Part shown: positions 29,218-40,506 of the stretch, piece by piece
Layout of the letters: each line of letters starts with the position of its first letter
Position numbering within the stretch: position 1 is the stretch's first letter
Origin: Angustibacter sp049994355
Lineage (GTDB): Bacteria > Actinomycetota > Actinomycetes > Actinomycetales > Angustibacteraceae
Direction: 5' to 3'
DNA: 64,000 nucleotides
NCBI RefSeq assembly: GCF_049994355.1
Contig: NZ_CP188257.1
Location: forward strand, 1,550,001-1,614,000
Position numbers and translations under genes: made by a program
The notes under the pieces: generated by a model
The model's database searches: none
What the model was told of the DNA's origin: nothing
What the model saw: the letters and a program-made list of their open reading frames with translations, nothing else

Positions 29218-30627
29218 TTGTCCGACAACACTTCCGCCGCGCCGTCGTTCGCCGATCTCGGCGTCGACGCACGGCTCGTCCGCTCGCTCGCCGAGCGCGA
29301 CATCACCGCCGCCTTCCCCATCCAGGCCAAGACCCTGCCGGACTCCCTGGCCGGGCGCGACGTGCTGGGCAAGGGCAAGACGGGCAGCGGCAAGACCGTG
29401 GCCTTCGCGCTGCCGACCGTGACCGCGTTGGCCGCCAGCGGCCGGGCTCGTCGTCCGGGTCGCCCCCGCGCGCTCGTCCTGCTGCCGACCCGTGAGCTCG
29501 CCTCGCAGGTCGCCGAGACCATCACCCCGCTCGCGAAGGCGTTGGGGCTCAACGTCACCACGATCTTCGGCGGCGTCGGGCAGAACCCGCAGGTCTCCGC
29601 GCTGCGTGCCGGCGTCGACGTCCTGGTCGCGTGCCCCGGCCGGCTCGAGGACCTGATCGGCCAGGGCCGCGTGCACTTGGACGCGATCGAGGTCACGGTG
29701 CTGGACGAGGCCGACCACATGGCCGACCTCGGCTTCCTGCCCGGCGTCAAGCGCATCCTGGACAAGACCCCCCGCGGCACCCAGCGGCTGCTGTTCTCGG
29801 CGACGCTGGACAACGGCATCGACGTGCTGGTCAAGCGCTACCTGAGCAACCCGGTCACGCATGCGGTCGCGCCGGTCAAGGCCGACACCGCCGCGATGGA
29901 GCACCATGTCCTGGCGGTCGACAAGGAGCACAAGCCCGACGTGGTTCGCGCCCTCGCCGGCGGCCAGGGCCGCAGCCTGCTGTTCATGCGCACCAAGCAC
30001 ACCGCGAAGAAGCTGGCCAAGCAGCTGACCGCCGCCGGCATCCCGGCCGTGGACCTGCACGGCAACCTGTCGCAGAACGCCCGCGAGCGGAACCTCGCCG
30101 CGTTCACCGACGGCAGCGTCAAGGTGCTGGTGGCCACCGACATCGCCGCGCGTGGCATCCACGTGGACGACATCAACCTCGTCGTGCACGTCGACCCGCC
30201 GGCCGAGCACAAGGCCTACACCCACCGCTCGGGTCGCACCGCGCGAGCCGGAGCGGCCGGCGTGGTCGTGACGATCATGACTCCGGACCAGCACGGCGAC
30301 GTCCGGACGCTGACCCGGCAGGCCGGCATCCGCCCGCAGCAGGCCGTGGTCGTGCCCGGCGACGAGCTGCTCACCCAGCTGGCCGGCCCGCCGGCGCCGT
30401 TCGTCCAGCCAGTCGCGGCGCCCGCGGCCGCGCCTGCGGTGCAGCGCAAGGGTTCTGCCCGCTCCTCGCGTCCCGGACAGGGTCGCGCCGGTGGCCTGTC
30501 CCGCGGCCGTGGCCAGGCCAGCGGCTCCGGCCGCGCCACTCACGACAACCAGTCCGGCCAGTCGAACGGTCAGGCGAACGGTCAGTCGAACGCCGGACGT
30601 CGGCGCCGTCGTCCCAGCGCTCGCTGA
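29218..30627 (+). CDS. DEAD-box RNA helicase
   Basis: 469 aa from a TTG at 29218 placed nine nt after GAGAGG; an ATG at 29155 is a possible earlier start but has no good ribosome site. The Q motif is FADLGVDARLVRSLAE...PIQ, Walker A KTGSGKT at residues 54-60, DEAD at 163-166, then FSATL, ATDIAARGIHVDD and HRSGRTARAG. It unwinds RNA, probably in ribosome assembly or cold adaptation. The C-terminal 90 residues are basic and Gly/Ser/Gln-rich, suited to RNA binding. A palindromic hairpin follows. Confidence 0.94.
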   Translation: MSDNTSAAPSFADLGVDARLVRSLAERDITAAFPIQAKTLPDSLAGRDVLGKGKTGSGKTVAFALPTVTALAASGRARRPGRPRALVLLPTRELASQVAETITPLAKALGLNVTTIFGGVGQNPQVSALRAGVDVLVACPGRLEDLIGQGRVHLDAIEVTVLDEADHMADLGFLPGVKRILDKTPRGTQRLLFSATLDNGIDVLVKRYLSNPVTHAVAPVKADTAAMEHHVLAVDKEHKPDVVRALAGGQGRSLLFMRTKHTAKKLAKQLTAAGIPAVDLHGNLSQNARERNLAAFTDGSVKVLVATDIAARGIHVDDINLVVHVDPPAEHKAYTHRSGRTARAGAAGVVVTIMTPDQHGDVRTLTRQAGIRPQQAVVVPGDELLTQLAGPPAPFVQPVAAPAAAPAVQRKGSARSSRPGQGRAGGLSRGRGQASGSGRATHDNQSGQSNGQANGQSNAGRRRRRPSAR

Positions 30628-30652
30628 AGCCCCCGCGAAGCGCTTGGAAGAG

Positions 30653-30692
30653 CGTGTCAACGTCGCATCACCGGTGATGCGACGTTGACACG
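30653..30692. terminator. 40-bp perfect palindrome after the DEAD-box helicase
   Basis: Two 20-bp arms, 30653-30672 and 30673-30692, are perfectly complementary with no extra loop bases. No U-tract follows. It ends one nt before the stop codon of the opposing YchJ remnant, so it could serve both directions. Confidence 0.75.
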
Positions 30693-30832
30693 TCACTGCT
30701 TTGCGCCGGCGTACAGCCGCGTCCAGCGCAGGTCCTCGTCCAGCTCCAGCTCGTCCGGCGCGCCGGAAGGGTGCCAGGTCCGCAGCAGCCGACGTAGGTG
30801 TCACCGCAGCCGCACGGGCATCGGTCGCTCAC
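30693..30832 (-). pseudogene. degraded YchJ/SEC-C (UPF0225-like) gene remnant
   Basis: From a GTG at 30832 one frame reads VSDRCPCGCGDTYVGCCG, the SEC-C metal-binding start of YchJ-type proteins. After that the reading shifts, and a second frame continues RTWHPSGAPDELELDEDLRW then TRLYAGAKQ and a stop, which resembles a later part of the same family. The 140 nt are not a multiple of three, and roughly 25-30 residues are missing between the halves. Best explained as an internal deletion that left a broken gene. A start-to-stop single-frame protein of this region would not resemble the family. Confidence 0.65.
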
Positions 30833-30902
30833 CCGGACATCATCGTGCACCGAACGCGTACCCTGGGTAGTTGCCCCACCCCGTCCTGGAAGGTCTGTCG
30901 TC

Positions 30903-32888
<1,986 letters not shown>

Positions 32889-32891
32889 GCC

Positions 32892-33611
32892 GTGGCTCGC
32901 CAACCGGACGGTCCGCCCCCGCCGCCCGTCGTCCAGAAGCTGCGCCTGCAGTACGCCAAGCGCGGCCGGCTGCGCTTCAGCAGCCACCGGGACTTCCAGC
33001 GCGCGCTGGAGCGCGCCCTGCGGCGGGCCGACGTCCCGATGGCGTACTCGGCCGGCTTCCACCCGCACCCCAAGATCTCGTTCGCCAACGCCGCGCCGAC
33101 CGGGACGGCCAGCGAGGCCGAGTACGTCGAGCTCTCGCTGGCCGAGCGCTGCGACCCCGAGGCCGTCCGGCGCGCACTGGACGAGTCGCTGCCGCAGGGC
33201 CTGGACGTGCTGCTCGTGGTCGAGGCCGCACCCGGTGCGCTGGCCGATCGGCTGGAGGCCAGCGAGTGGCTGGTCGTGCTGCCGGGCACGGAGCGGTCCG
33301 CCGTCGAGTCCGCGGTCGCGCAGTTCCTCGCGCAGGAGCGGGTGGACGTCGAGCGGCTGACCAAGAACGGTCCGCGCACCCTGGACGCCCGCGAGCCCGT
33401 GGTCAGTCTGGCTGTCGAGCCCACGACGGGCGAGCCGACGATCCGGCTGGTGGTGCGGCACGTCACGCCGACCGTGCGGCCGAACGAGGTGCTGGCGGCG
33501 CTCGAGATGCTTGGCGGGGTGCTCAGCGAGCAGGCCGCCCAGGCCACCCGGCTGCGTCAGGGCCCGCTGCGCGACGGCGTGGTCGGCGACCCGCTGACGG
33601 TCTCTGCATAA
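32892..33611 (+). CDS. TIGR03936 / DUF2344 protein
   Basis: 239 aa, GTG start three nt after the radical SAM stop, so co-translated. The family core KLRLQYAKRGRLRFSSHRDF, ERALRRADVPMAYSAGFHPHP and KISFANAAPTG are present. It is the conserved partner of the TIGR03960 radical SAM protein; the two are sometimes fused in other bacteria. Function unknown. Confidence 0.92.
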   Translation: MARQPDGPPPPPVVQKLRLQYAKRGRLRFSSHRDFQRALERALRRADVPMAYSAGFHPHPKISFANAAPTGTASEAEYVELSLAERCDPEAVRRALDESLPQGLDVLLVVEAAPGALADRLEASEWLVVLPGTERSAVESAVAQFLAQERVDVERLTKNGPRTLDAREPVVSLAVEPTTGEPTIRLVVRHVTPTVRPNEVLAALEMLGGVLSEQAAQATRLRQGPLRDGVVGDPLTVSA

Positions 33612-33960
33612 CGGGACTTTCCGCGGCGTGTGCGATACTGCGAGTGGTCGGACGGCATGCCACACCTGTCGCCCGCCCCGACGAAGTTCGGCCACGCTCG
33701 CGTGGCGGCTGACCCGGCGCAGTCCCACCATTCCAGGTGGCTCTGCCTGAGGGGCCGCCATGAGGACGAGACAGACCGGTGAGCCGGTTGTGGCCACGCG
33801 ACGTCGGCAGTCGAGGGCACACGCGCGAACCGCGCGAACACCCCCGGATGCAAACGACACGACTTCCGTCGTGACCGCAACCGCGGCGCGACGACGCGAC
33901 CGCCCCGTGCGGCGCCGGAACGGTGTGGACGGCGCCCGGGGTCGACGGGAGTTACCCGCA
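33612..33960 (+). promoter_or_regulatory. 349-nt leader of the RNase E/G gene
   Basis: No other gene is evident here. An extended -10-like TGCGATACT is at 33631-33639, which would give a transcript leader of about 315 nt. Small hairpins are visible: GCCACGC/GCGTGGC (33691-33706) and CCACC/GGTGG (33725-33740), the latter just before a GAGGGG site and an in-frame ATG at 33760. RNase E genes in other bacteria are autoregulated through their leaders, so a similar role is possible here, but no known RNA family was recognised. Confidence 0.4.
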
Positions 33961-36933
33961 ATGAGTGAGACCACGACCGAGCAGGGTGCGGCAGGCGGAA
34001 CGGACGCCGGCCCGGCCGCCGCGCAGGATGCCCAGCAGAGCGCCCCGGCGAAGAAGGCGGCGCGCAAGCGCGCGCCGCGCAAGAAGGCCACCGCACCGGC
34101 GCAGAGCAAGGACGGCGGCACGACCGACGCGCCGTCCGCGGGCGCGGACGAGGCGGACGCCCCCGCCGCCGCGCCGGCCAAGAAGGCCGCCGCCCGCAAG
34201 CGGGCTCCGCGTGCGGCGAAGGCCGCCGGCGACGCGTCAGCCGCGACCGACCCGGCAGCCGCGACCGACCCGGCAGCCGCTGCGGAGCCGTTCGCCGAGC
34301 TCGCAGCCGATGGCGAAGCTGCCGCCGAGCCGGCCAAGAAGACTGCCAAGAAGGCGGCCAAGAAGACCACTCGCAAGGGCGCCGCCAAGGCCGCCGCCCC
34401 GGCCGAGCCGACCGTGCCGGTCGAGGTGAGCGCAGCCATCGCCGACGAGGACGAAGCGGCCACCGAGGAGGCTGCTGCGCAGGCCGCTGCCGCCGTCGGC
34501 TTCGGCGGCCTGCTGTTCCAGGCGCCGGACCCGGCCAGCGCACCGGCCCCCCGTACCCGTCGTCGGGCCCAGGCCCCGGCGGGCCCGCCCACCCCGCACC
34601 CGGTCGACGAGTCGAGCTCTGCAGCGGCGACGCCCGAGGCTGACACCGAGCCCGAAGCGGGCACCGAGTCCAGCACCGCGTCGGCCGCCCCTGAGGGTGA
34701 CGACACGGCCGAGGGCGCCGGCCCTCGCAAGCGTCGTCGTCGCGGTGGACGCGGTCGTCGCGGCCGCAGCGACGCAGCGACCGACACCGACAGCGAGGAC
34801 AACGCCGAGGACGCCACCGCTGACGACGAGTCCGCCCCGCCGCAGCAGTCCGAGCAGGACGGCGGCGCCCGGGCCGACTCGAACGGCCCCGCGGACGCCG
34901 AGGGCGACGACTCCGACGAGGAGGGCGGCTCGGCGTCCAGCCGTCGTCGCCGCCGCCGTCGTCGTCGGGCCGGCTCGGGCGAGGACGGTTCTGAGGACCC
35001 GCCCGGCACCGTGACCAAGGTTCGCCAGCCGCGCAAGGCCGACGACCAGGTCGCGTCCGTCAAGGGCTCGACCCGGCTCGAGGCGAAGAAGCAGCGCCGC
35101 CGCGAGGGACGCGATGCCGGACGGCGCAAGCCGATCATCACCGAGTCCGAGTTCCTGGCCCGCCGGGAGAGCGTCGACCGCACGATGATCGTGCGCGAGC
35201 GCGCCGGCCGCACCCAGATCGCCGTGCTCGAGGACGACGTGCTGGTCGAGCACTACGTCGCCAACGAGACCAACGCCTCGATGATCGGCAACGTCTACCT
35301 CGGCCGGGTGCAGAACGTGCTGCCCAGCATGGAGGCGGCGTTCATCGACATCGGCAAGGGCCGCAACGCCGTGCTCTACGCGGGTGAGGTGAACTGGGAC
35401 GCCGCCGGGCTCGAGGGCCAGCCGCGCCGCATCGAGGCCGCGCTGAAGTCCGGCGACTCGGTGCTGGTCCAGGTCACCAAGGACCCGATGGGTCACAAGG
35501 GTGCTCGGCTGACCAGCCAGATCTCGCTGCCTGGCCGCTACCTCGTCTACGTGCCGAACAGCTCGATGACCGGTATCTCACGCAAGCTTCCGGACACCGA
35601 GCGCACCCGCCTCAAGCGCATCCTCAAGGCCGTCGTCCCCGAGCAGGCGGGCGTCATCGTGCGCACTGCCGCCGAGGGTGCGAGCGAGGAGGAGCTGCAG
35701 CGGGACGTCGAGCGGCTGACCGCGCAGTGGGAGACGATCGAGAAGAAGTCGAAGTCCTCCGCCGGCGGCTCGGCACCCAAGCTGCTGCACGGCGAGCCCG
35801 ACCTGACCGTCAGGGTCATCCGGGACGTGTTCAACGAGGACTTCAACAAGCTGGTCGTCAGCGGCGGGACGGCCTGGGACGTCGTCCAGCCGTACGTCGA
35901 CTCGGTGGCCCCGGACCTCGCCGAGCGCATCTCGAGGTGGACGCCGGAGCAGGACGTCTTCGCAGCGCACCGGGTCGACGAGCAGCTGGCCAAGGCGATG
36001 GACCGCAAGGTGTGGCTGCCCAGCGGCGGCTCGCTGGTCATCGACCGCACCGAAGCCATGACGGTCGTCGACGTCAACACCGGCAAGTTCACCGGCTCCG
36101 GCGGCAACCTTGAGGAGACGGTCACCCGGAACAACCTCGAGGCGGCGGAAGAGATCGTCCGTCAGCTCCGGCTGCGCGACATCGGCGGCATCATCGTCGT
36201 CGACTTCATCGACATGGTGCTCGAGTCCAACCGCGACCTCGTGCTGCGCCGGTTGCTGGAGTGCCTGGGCCGGGACCGCACCAAGCACCAGGTCGCCGAG
36301 GTCACTTCCCTCGGTCTGGTTCAGATGACCCGCAAGCGCGTCGGCCAGGGCCTGCTCGAGGTGTTCAGCGAGCCGTGCGAGCACTGCAACGGCCGCGGCA
36401 TCCTCGTGCACGCCGAGCCGGTGCAGTCCAAGAGCGCCCCCAAGAACGACGCCGAGAAGAACGACGGCGGACGCAGCAAGGGCGACGGCGGCGGCAACGC
36501 CAAGACCGAGGGCGGCGGCGGACGTTCCCGCCGTGGCCGGGGCAAGGGCGCGGACGACGAGCAGCCCGCACCCGCGCAGCAGCCGGCGGCCCCGCCGCGT
36601 CAACCGATCCCGGCTGGGCTGGTCGCCTCGCTCGCCCACCACCACGAGCACGAGCACGACGCGGACCAGCAGCTCGATCCGCAGCACGATCCGCAGCACG
36701 AAGGCGACCGCCAGGTCGAGGCGTCGCCGGTCGAGGAGTCGCCCACGCCTGGCGCGGCCGAGTCTGCTGCTGAGCCGGCAGCCCAGACTGCTCAGCCGGC
36801 TGTCGAGCCCCAGTCCGTCCCGGCAGCGGCCGTCTCGGCGCCCGATGCTCAGGCGCCGGCCCCGGCCAAGGCACCGCGGCGGCGACGACGCGCGTCCGCT
36901 CCGGCTGGCCCGCCGGTGCCCGCCGCCGACTGA
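33961..36933 (+). CDS. rne: ribonuclease E/G
   Basis: 990 aa from the ATG at 33961 with GGGAG at 33947. The first 400 residues are a disordered Ala/Lys-rich region (KKAARKRAPRKKA repeats) and an acidic/Arg-rich segment. The S1 domain begins near 441 (NVYLGRVQNVLPSMEAAF). The catalytic metal site has VVDVNTG with Asp704 and IVVDFIDM at 745-752; the Zn-link is Cys806-x2-Cys809. The C-terminus is again low complexity. It starts mRNA decay and processes rRNA and tRNA. An in-frame ATG at 33760 with a fair ribosome site would add 67 very basic residues. Confidence 0.94.
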   Translation: MSETTTEQGAAGGTDAGPAAAQDAQQSAPAKKAARKRAPRKKATAPAQSKDGGTTDAPSAGADEADAPAAAPAKKAAARKRAPRAAKAAGDASAATDPAAATDPAAAAEPFAELAADGEAAAEPAKKTAKKAAKKTTRKGAAKAAAPAEPTVPVEVSAAIADEDEAATEEAAAQAAAAVGFGGLLFQAPDPASAPAPRTRRRAQAPAGPPTPHPVDESSSAAATPEADTEPEAGTESSTASAAPEGDDTAEGAGPRKRRRRGGRGRRGRSDAATDTDSEDNAEDATADDESAPPQQSEQDGGARADSNGPADAEGDDSDEEGGSASSRRRRRRRRRAGSGEDGSEDPPGTVTKVRQPRKADDQVASVKGSTRLEAKKQRRREGRDAGRRKPIITESEFLARRESVDRTMIVRERAGRTQIAVLEDDVLVEHYVANETNASMIGNVYLGRVQNVLPSMEAAFIDIGKGRNAVLYAGEVNWDAAGLEGQPRRIEAALKSGDSVLVQVTKDPMGHKGARLTSQISLPGRYLVYVPNSSMTGISRKLPDTERTRLKRILKAVVPEQAGVIVRTAAEGASEEELQRDVERLTAQWETIEKKSKSSAGGSAPKLLHGEPDLTVRVIRDVFNEDFNKLVVSGGTAWDVVQPYVDSVAPDLAERISRWTPEQDVFAAHRVDEQLAKAMDRKVWLPSGGSLVIDRTEAMTVVDVNTGKFTGSGGNLEETVTRNNLEAAEEIVRQLRLRDIGGIIVVDFIDMVLESNRDLVLRRLLECLGRDRTKHQVAEVTSLGLVQMTRKRVGQGLLEVFSEPCEHCNGRGILVHAEPVQSKSAPKNDAEKNDGGRSKGDGGGNAKTEGGGGRSRRGRGKGADDEQPAPAQQPAAPPRQPIPAGLVASLAHHHEHEHDADQQLDPQHDPQHEGDRQVEASPVEESPTPGAAESAAEPAAQTAQPAVEPQSVPAAAVSAPDAQAPAPAKAPRRRRRASAPAGPPVPAAD

Positions 36934-36960
36934 CGCCAGCCCCACCGCAACCCCCCAGGG

Positions 36961-37002
36961 TCGCGGCAGCTACGCATCGCCCGTGATGCGAAGCTGCCGC
37001 GA
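36961..37002. terminator. hairpin terminator after rne
   Basis: Arms 36961-36978 and 36985-37002 pair over 18 positions with one mismatch, and a 6-nt loop. It has no U-tract. It follows the rne stop by 27 nt. Confidence 0.75.
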
Positions 37003-37159
37003 TCTACGTTGTCGCCGTGCCCGGCTGCGTCAAAAAAATCCGTCTAGATCGTGATATTCGGAAGTCTTGTGTCTTTACGGAGGCAATGGCAACATTCGGG
37101 CGGCCCCACGCCGTCGGGACAAGGCTCGGCGCGGGGGCTCGTCGAAACGGGGGCAGGGC

Positions 37160-40099
37160 ATGGCGCCTGCAGTACGGCATCGGACGACCATCCTGGTCGC
37201 GGCGGGAGCACTGGCCGTCGGCACAGCACTAGCGGCACCAGGGGCCGCCGCGGCCGCTGGAGGCTCGGGTGGGTCGGCGACCCAGACGTCCGGCGTCCAC
37301 GCAGGTCAGAGCAAGGTCGATCCGAACGCCGACGTCGACATCCGCGTCCCTGCCACCTCCGCCGAGCGCGAGGTGGCGACCCAGCGCGAGGCCAAGGCGG
37401 CCGCGCGTCCCGACGTCCGGTCGCTGAAGGCGTCCCTCGGTGCCCAGGGTCTGGTGGACGTCGACGGACTGACCGGCACGCCCCGTCAGGTCGCCCGCGT
37501 CGACGGTTTCCTCACCGCACCCAGCTCGGCCAAGGCCAGTGACATCGCGCTCGGCTACGTGCGCGGCAAGAGCGAGGTGTTCCGGCTGTCCTCGACCGAC
37601 CTGGCGAACCTGCGGCTGAGTCGGGACTACGTAGACATCGCCGGCACCCACCACCTGACGTGGGTGCAGACCTCGGGCGGGCTGGACCTCTACGGCAACG
37701 GCCTGAAGGCGAACGTCGCCAAGGACGGTCGGCTGATCAGCGTCCTCGGGTCGCCAGTGCCCGGCCTGGCCGCACCCTCGGCACTCTCCTCGCCGAGCCT
37801 GGCCAGCAGCCGGTCGGCGATCGGCTCGGCCCGCAAGGACCTCGGCGACAGCGCCGCTGCGGAGGTCGGCGACTCGGCCAAGCAGGTCCTGTTCCAGACC
37901 CCGGGCGGCACCCGCCGTGCCTGGCAGGTCATCACCATGGGCTCGGCCAAGCCGTCCGTGCACGTGCTGGACGCGGAGACCGGCCGCATCCTGTACCGGG
38001 CCTCGCTGAGCTCGGATGCGAACGGCCCGTCGACGCCGGCCGCCCCGGCCGCCAAGGGGGCGAACCTGAACGCCCTGATCTTCGACAACTTCCCCGGCGC
38101 CCCGCGAGGCGGTACGGCACGCAAGGTGTCGATGAACCGTCCGGGCTGGTTCACCACGGGAGCCACCACGCTTACGGGTAACAATGCGCACACCTACACG
38201 GACGTCAACGACGACAACGCTCCGCAGGCCTCGGAGGAGGTCAACAGCCAGGGCGGCCCGAGCTTCCGCTTCACACTGGTCCGCGCCTTCCCGGCCGGTC
38301 AGCCGTGCGACATCTGGATCTGCACCTGGGACCCGGAGACGGCGAACTCGTGGGCGGCCAACCGTCAGCGGACGGCCACCAACAACTTCTACCTGGTGAA
38401 CCTCTATCACGACCACCTGGCCAAGGCGCCGATCGGCTTCACCGAGGCGGCCGGCAACTTCCAGCTAGTGAACGCCAGCGGTCAGGGTCTGGGCGGCGAC
38501 CCGCTCCAGGACGAGCCGCTGGACGGGGCGTCCACCGCAGCCGGCCTGCCGGACGGTGACCACATCGACAACGCCAACATGAACACCCCGCCGGACGGTA
38601 CCTCGCCGCGGATGCAGATGTACCTGTTCCACGAGCCTGGCACCACCTACCCGGCCGAGGACCCGTTCATCGCGGTCAGCGGCGCCGACGAGGCCGACGT
38701 CGTGTTCCACGAGTACACCCACGGACTGTCCAACCGGTTGGTCACCAACGCCTCCGGGGTCGGCGCCCTGCGGTCGGCGCAGTCCGGTGCGATGGGTGAG
38801 GCGTGGTCCGACTGGTACGCCTTCGACCTGCTGGTCGACCAGGGCTTCGCCAAGGACACCGCCGCCGACGGTGACCTCCGGGTCGGCGACTACGCCGGTG
38901 CCGGGGTCGACGTCGTCCGCACCCAGCCGCTGGACTGCCCGGTCGGCAGCGAGTCGCCCAAGTGCCACGGCCGGCCGAACGCCGGTCAGGGCGGGTACAC
39001 CTATGGGGACTTCGGCAAGATCAGCAGCCGTGGCGCCGAGGTGCACTCGGATGGCGAGATCTGGGGCGAGACGCTCTGGGACGTCCGCAGCAAGCTGGGG
39101 TCGAAGCTCACCGAGTCCCTGGTGACCCGCGGCATGGAGCTGTCGCCGCCCGAGCCCTCGATGCTCGACATGCGCAACTCAATCCTGCAGGCCGACACGG
39201 TGCTGAACGGCGGCTCACACCTGAAGACTTTGTGGAAGCTGTTCGCCACCCGAGGGATGGGCTACTTCGCGGCCGCCACCAGTGGCGCGGACACCGCGCC
39301 GGTCGAGGACTTCCAAGTCCCGCCGACCGGTGCGCCGAACGCGAGCCTGGACGGCGTCGTGACCACCGCGGGAACCACCACGCCGGCCGCCGGCGTGACG
39401 GTCTTCTTCGGCGGCCACGCGTCAGGGTTCGCCGGCGATCTGGCGGCCGTCACGGACGCCCAGGGTCGGTACCTGATCACCGGGTTCTTCCCCGGCCGGT
39501 ACGCCGACGTGGTCGCCGGTGGTCCCGGCTACCTGCCGCAGGTCCGCACGTTGTCGCTGCACCAGGGTCGCAACACGGTGAACTGGTCGGCGGTGCGCAA
39601 CTGGGCTCAGGCGGCTGGCGGCGCCAGCATCACCGAGACCAACGACGACACCGGTGCGCCGTTCGGTTGCGGTGCCGCGGCGCTGATCGACGGCAACCAG
39701 GGCGTCGGCTGGTCCGCCTTCCTGCCCGGCCCTGGGCAGGATGTGCACGCGGTCGTCCAGCTGCCGACGTCGGTCAACGTCTCGTCGGTGCAGGTCGACC
39801 CGTCCGGCACCTGCGGTGACGACATCTCGGCGTCCACCGGCGACTACCGGTTCGAGACGTCGACGGACGGGACGACTTGGACGGTGGCCGCGACCGGGCA
39901 CTTCACGCCGGCGCAGATCCACACGCTGGCCAACGTACCGCTGGCGGCCGGCTCGACGGCCGGGGTGCGGTTCGTGCGGCTGGTGCTGCTCGGCACCCAG
40001 ACCGGTGACTTCGGGGTCGACTGCACGACCGTGGTCACCTCGGGCTGCGTCTTCATCGACGCGTCCGAGCTGGTGGTGCAGGGCACGCCGGCGACCTGA
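37160..40099 (+). CDS. secreted M36 (fungalysin) metalloprotease with discoidin-like tail
   Basis: 979 aa from the ATG at 37160. A classic signal peptide (RHRTTILVAAGALAVGTALA) covers residues 6-36. An FTP-type propeptide follows, then the peptidase M36 domain with the zinc site His517-Glu-x-x-His521 (HEYTH) and the third ligand Glu547 in GEAWSDW. Residues about 730-810 look like a carboxypeptidase-regulatory beta fold, and the end resembles an F5/8 type C (discoidin) domain with several cysteines. It is an extracellular protease, probably scavenging peptides. It sits between rne and the thi locus. Confidence 0.93.
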   Translation: MAPAVRHRTTILVAAGALAVGTALAAPGAAAAAGGSGGSATQTSGVHAGQSKVDPNADVDIRVPATSAEREVATQREAKAAARPDVRSLKASLGAQGLVDVDGLTGTPRQVARVDGFLTAPSSAKASDIALGYVRGKSEVFRLSSTDLANLRLSRDYVDIAGTHHLTWVQTSGGLDLYGNGLKANVAKDGRLISVLGSPVPGLAAPSALSSPSLASSRSAIGSARKDLGDSAAAEVGDSAKQVLFQTPGGTRRAWQVITMGSAKPSVHVLDAETGRILYRASLSSDANGPSTPAAPAAKGANLNALIFDNFPGAPRGGTARKVSMNRPGWFTTGATTLTGNNAHTYTDVNDDNAPQASEEVNSQGGPSFRFTLVRAFPAGQPCDIWICTWDPETANSWAANRQRTATNNFYLVNLYHDHLAKAPIGFTEAAGNFQLVNASGQGLGGDPLQDEPLDGASTAAGLPDGDHIDNANMNTPPDGTSPRMQMYLFHEPGTTYPAEDPFIAVSGADEADVVFHEYTHGLSNRLVTNASGVGALRSAQSGAMGEAWSDWYAFDLLVDQGFAKDTAADGDLRVGDYAGAGVDVVRTQPLDCPVGSESPKCHGRPNAGQGGYTYGDFGKISSRGAEVHSDGEIWGETLWDVRSKLGSKLTESLVTRGMELSPPEPSMLDMRNSILQADTVLNGGSHLKTLWKLFATRGMGYFAAATSGADTAPVEDFQVPPTGAPNASLDGVVTTAGTTTPAAGVTVFFGGHASGFAGDLAAVTDAQGRYLITGFFPGRYADVVAGGPGYLPQVRTLSLHQGRNTVNWSAVRNWAQAAGGASITETNDDTGAPFGCGAAALIDGNQGVGWSAFLPGPGQDVHAVVQLPTSVNVSSVQVDPSGTCGDDISASTGDYRFETSTDGTTWTVAATGHFTPAQIHTLANVPLAAGSTAGVRFVRLVLLGTQTGDFGVDCTTVVTSGCVFIDASELVVQGTPAT

Positions 40100-40113
40100 C
40101 GACCTGGCCCAGC

Positions 40114-40148
40114 GGGGCGTGCCTGGCGGACTTCGTCAGGCACGCCCC
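40114..40148. terminator. hairpin between the M36 protease and the convergent LigD-type gene
   Basis: GGGGCGTGCCTG (40114-40125) pairs perfectly with CAGGCACGCCCC (40137-40148) across an 11-nt loop. It overlaps the last codons of the convergent gene and probably terminates both. Confidence 0.75.
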
Positions 40149-40489
40149 GGCTGGTCCTTCGTCAGGTGCAGCAACCAGTCCTTGTCGGTCCGGATCAGCG
40201 CGTACCGGCGGGCGTCCTGCTGTCCGTGCAGCACGAGCACGATGCGCCGCTCCGTCCGGGACTCCTCCTGCCACCAGCCGATGTCGGCGATCGACTTGTC
40301 GGCGTCGGTGTAGGTGAGGTGGTCCAGCTCGTGGTCGGGTACCGCGACGGCCAGCCGGTTGCCGGACGACGTCGGCGGTAGGCCGCGGGGCAGCGCCCAC
40401 GAGCGCAGCACCCCGCCCTCCTCCAGCCGCAGGTCGAAGTGGTGCCGAGGCTTGTGGTGCTCGTGCAGCACGAACGCGGGGCGGTCCAC
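40136..40489 (-). CDS. stand-alone LigD 3'-phosphoesterase-like domain protein
   Basis: 117 aa from a GTG at 40489 (VDRPAFVLHEHHKPRHHFDL). The family's active-site pattern is visible: the His of FVLHEHHKPRHHFDLRLE and the RSWALPRGLP segment, then EYxG-like and RRYALIRT near the end. In multidomain LigD this domain removes 3' phosphates and ribonucleotides before end-joining. Here it is a single domain with no ligase or polymerase attached, and no ku or ligD gene is in the window. The longer open frame upstream overlaps thiG and was rejected. Confidence 0.82.
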   Translation of the reverse strand: MDRPAFVLHEHHKPRHHFDLRLEEGGVLRSWALPRGLPPTSSGNRLAVAVPDHELDHLTYTDADKSIADIGWWQEESRTERRIVLVLHGQQDARRYALIRTDKDWLLHLTKDQPGRA

Positions 40490-40506
40490 ACCCCCAGCCT
40501 GCCCGC

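Noticed and set aside
37086..37232. Small gene starting at an ATG next to GGAGG upstream of the M36 protease
   Set aside because: The ribosome site is only two nt from the ATG, the frame overlaps the protease gene, and the peptide is an Arg-rich shadow.
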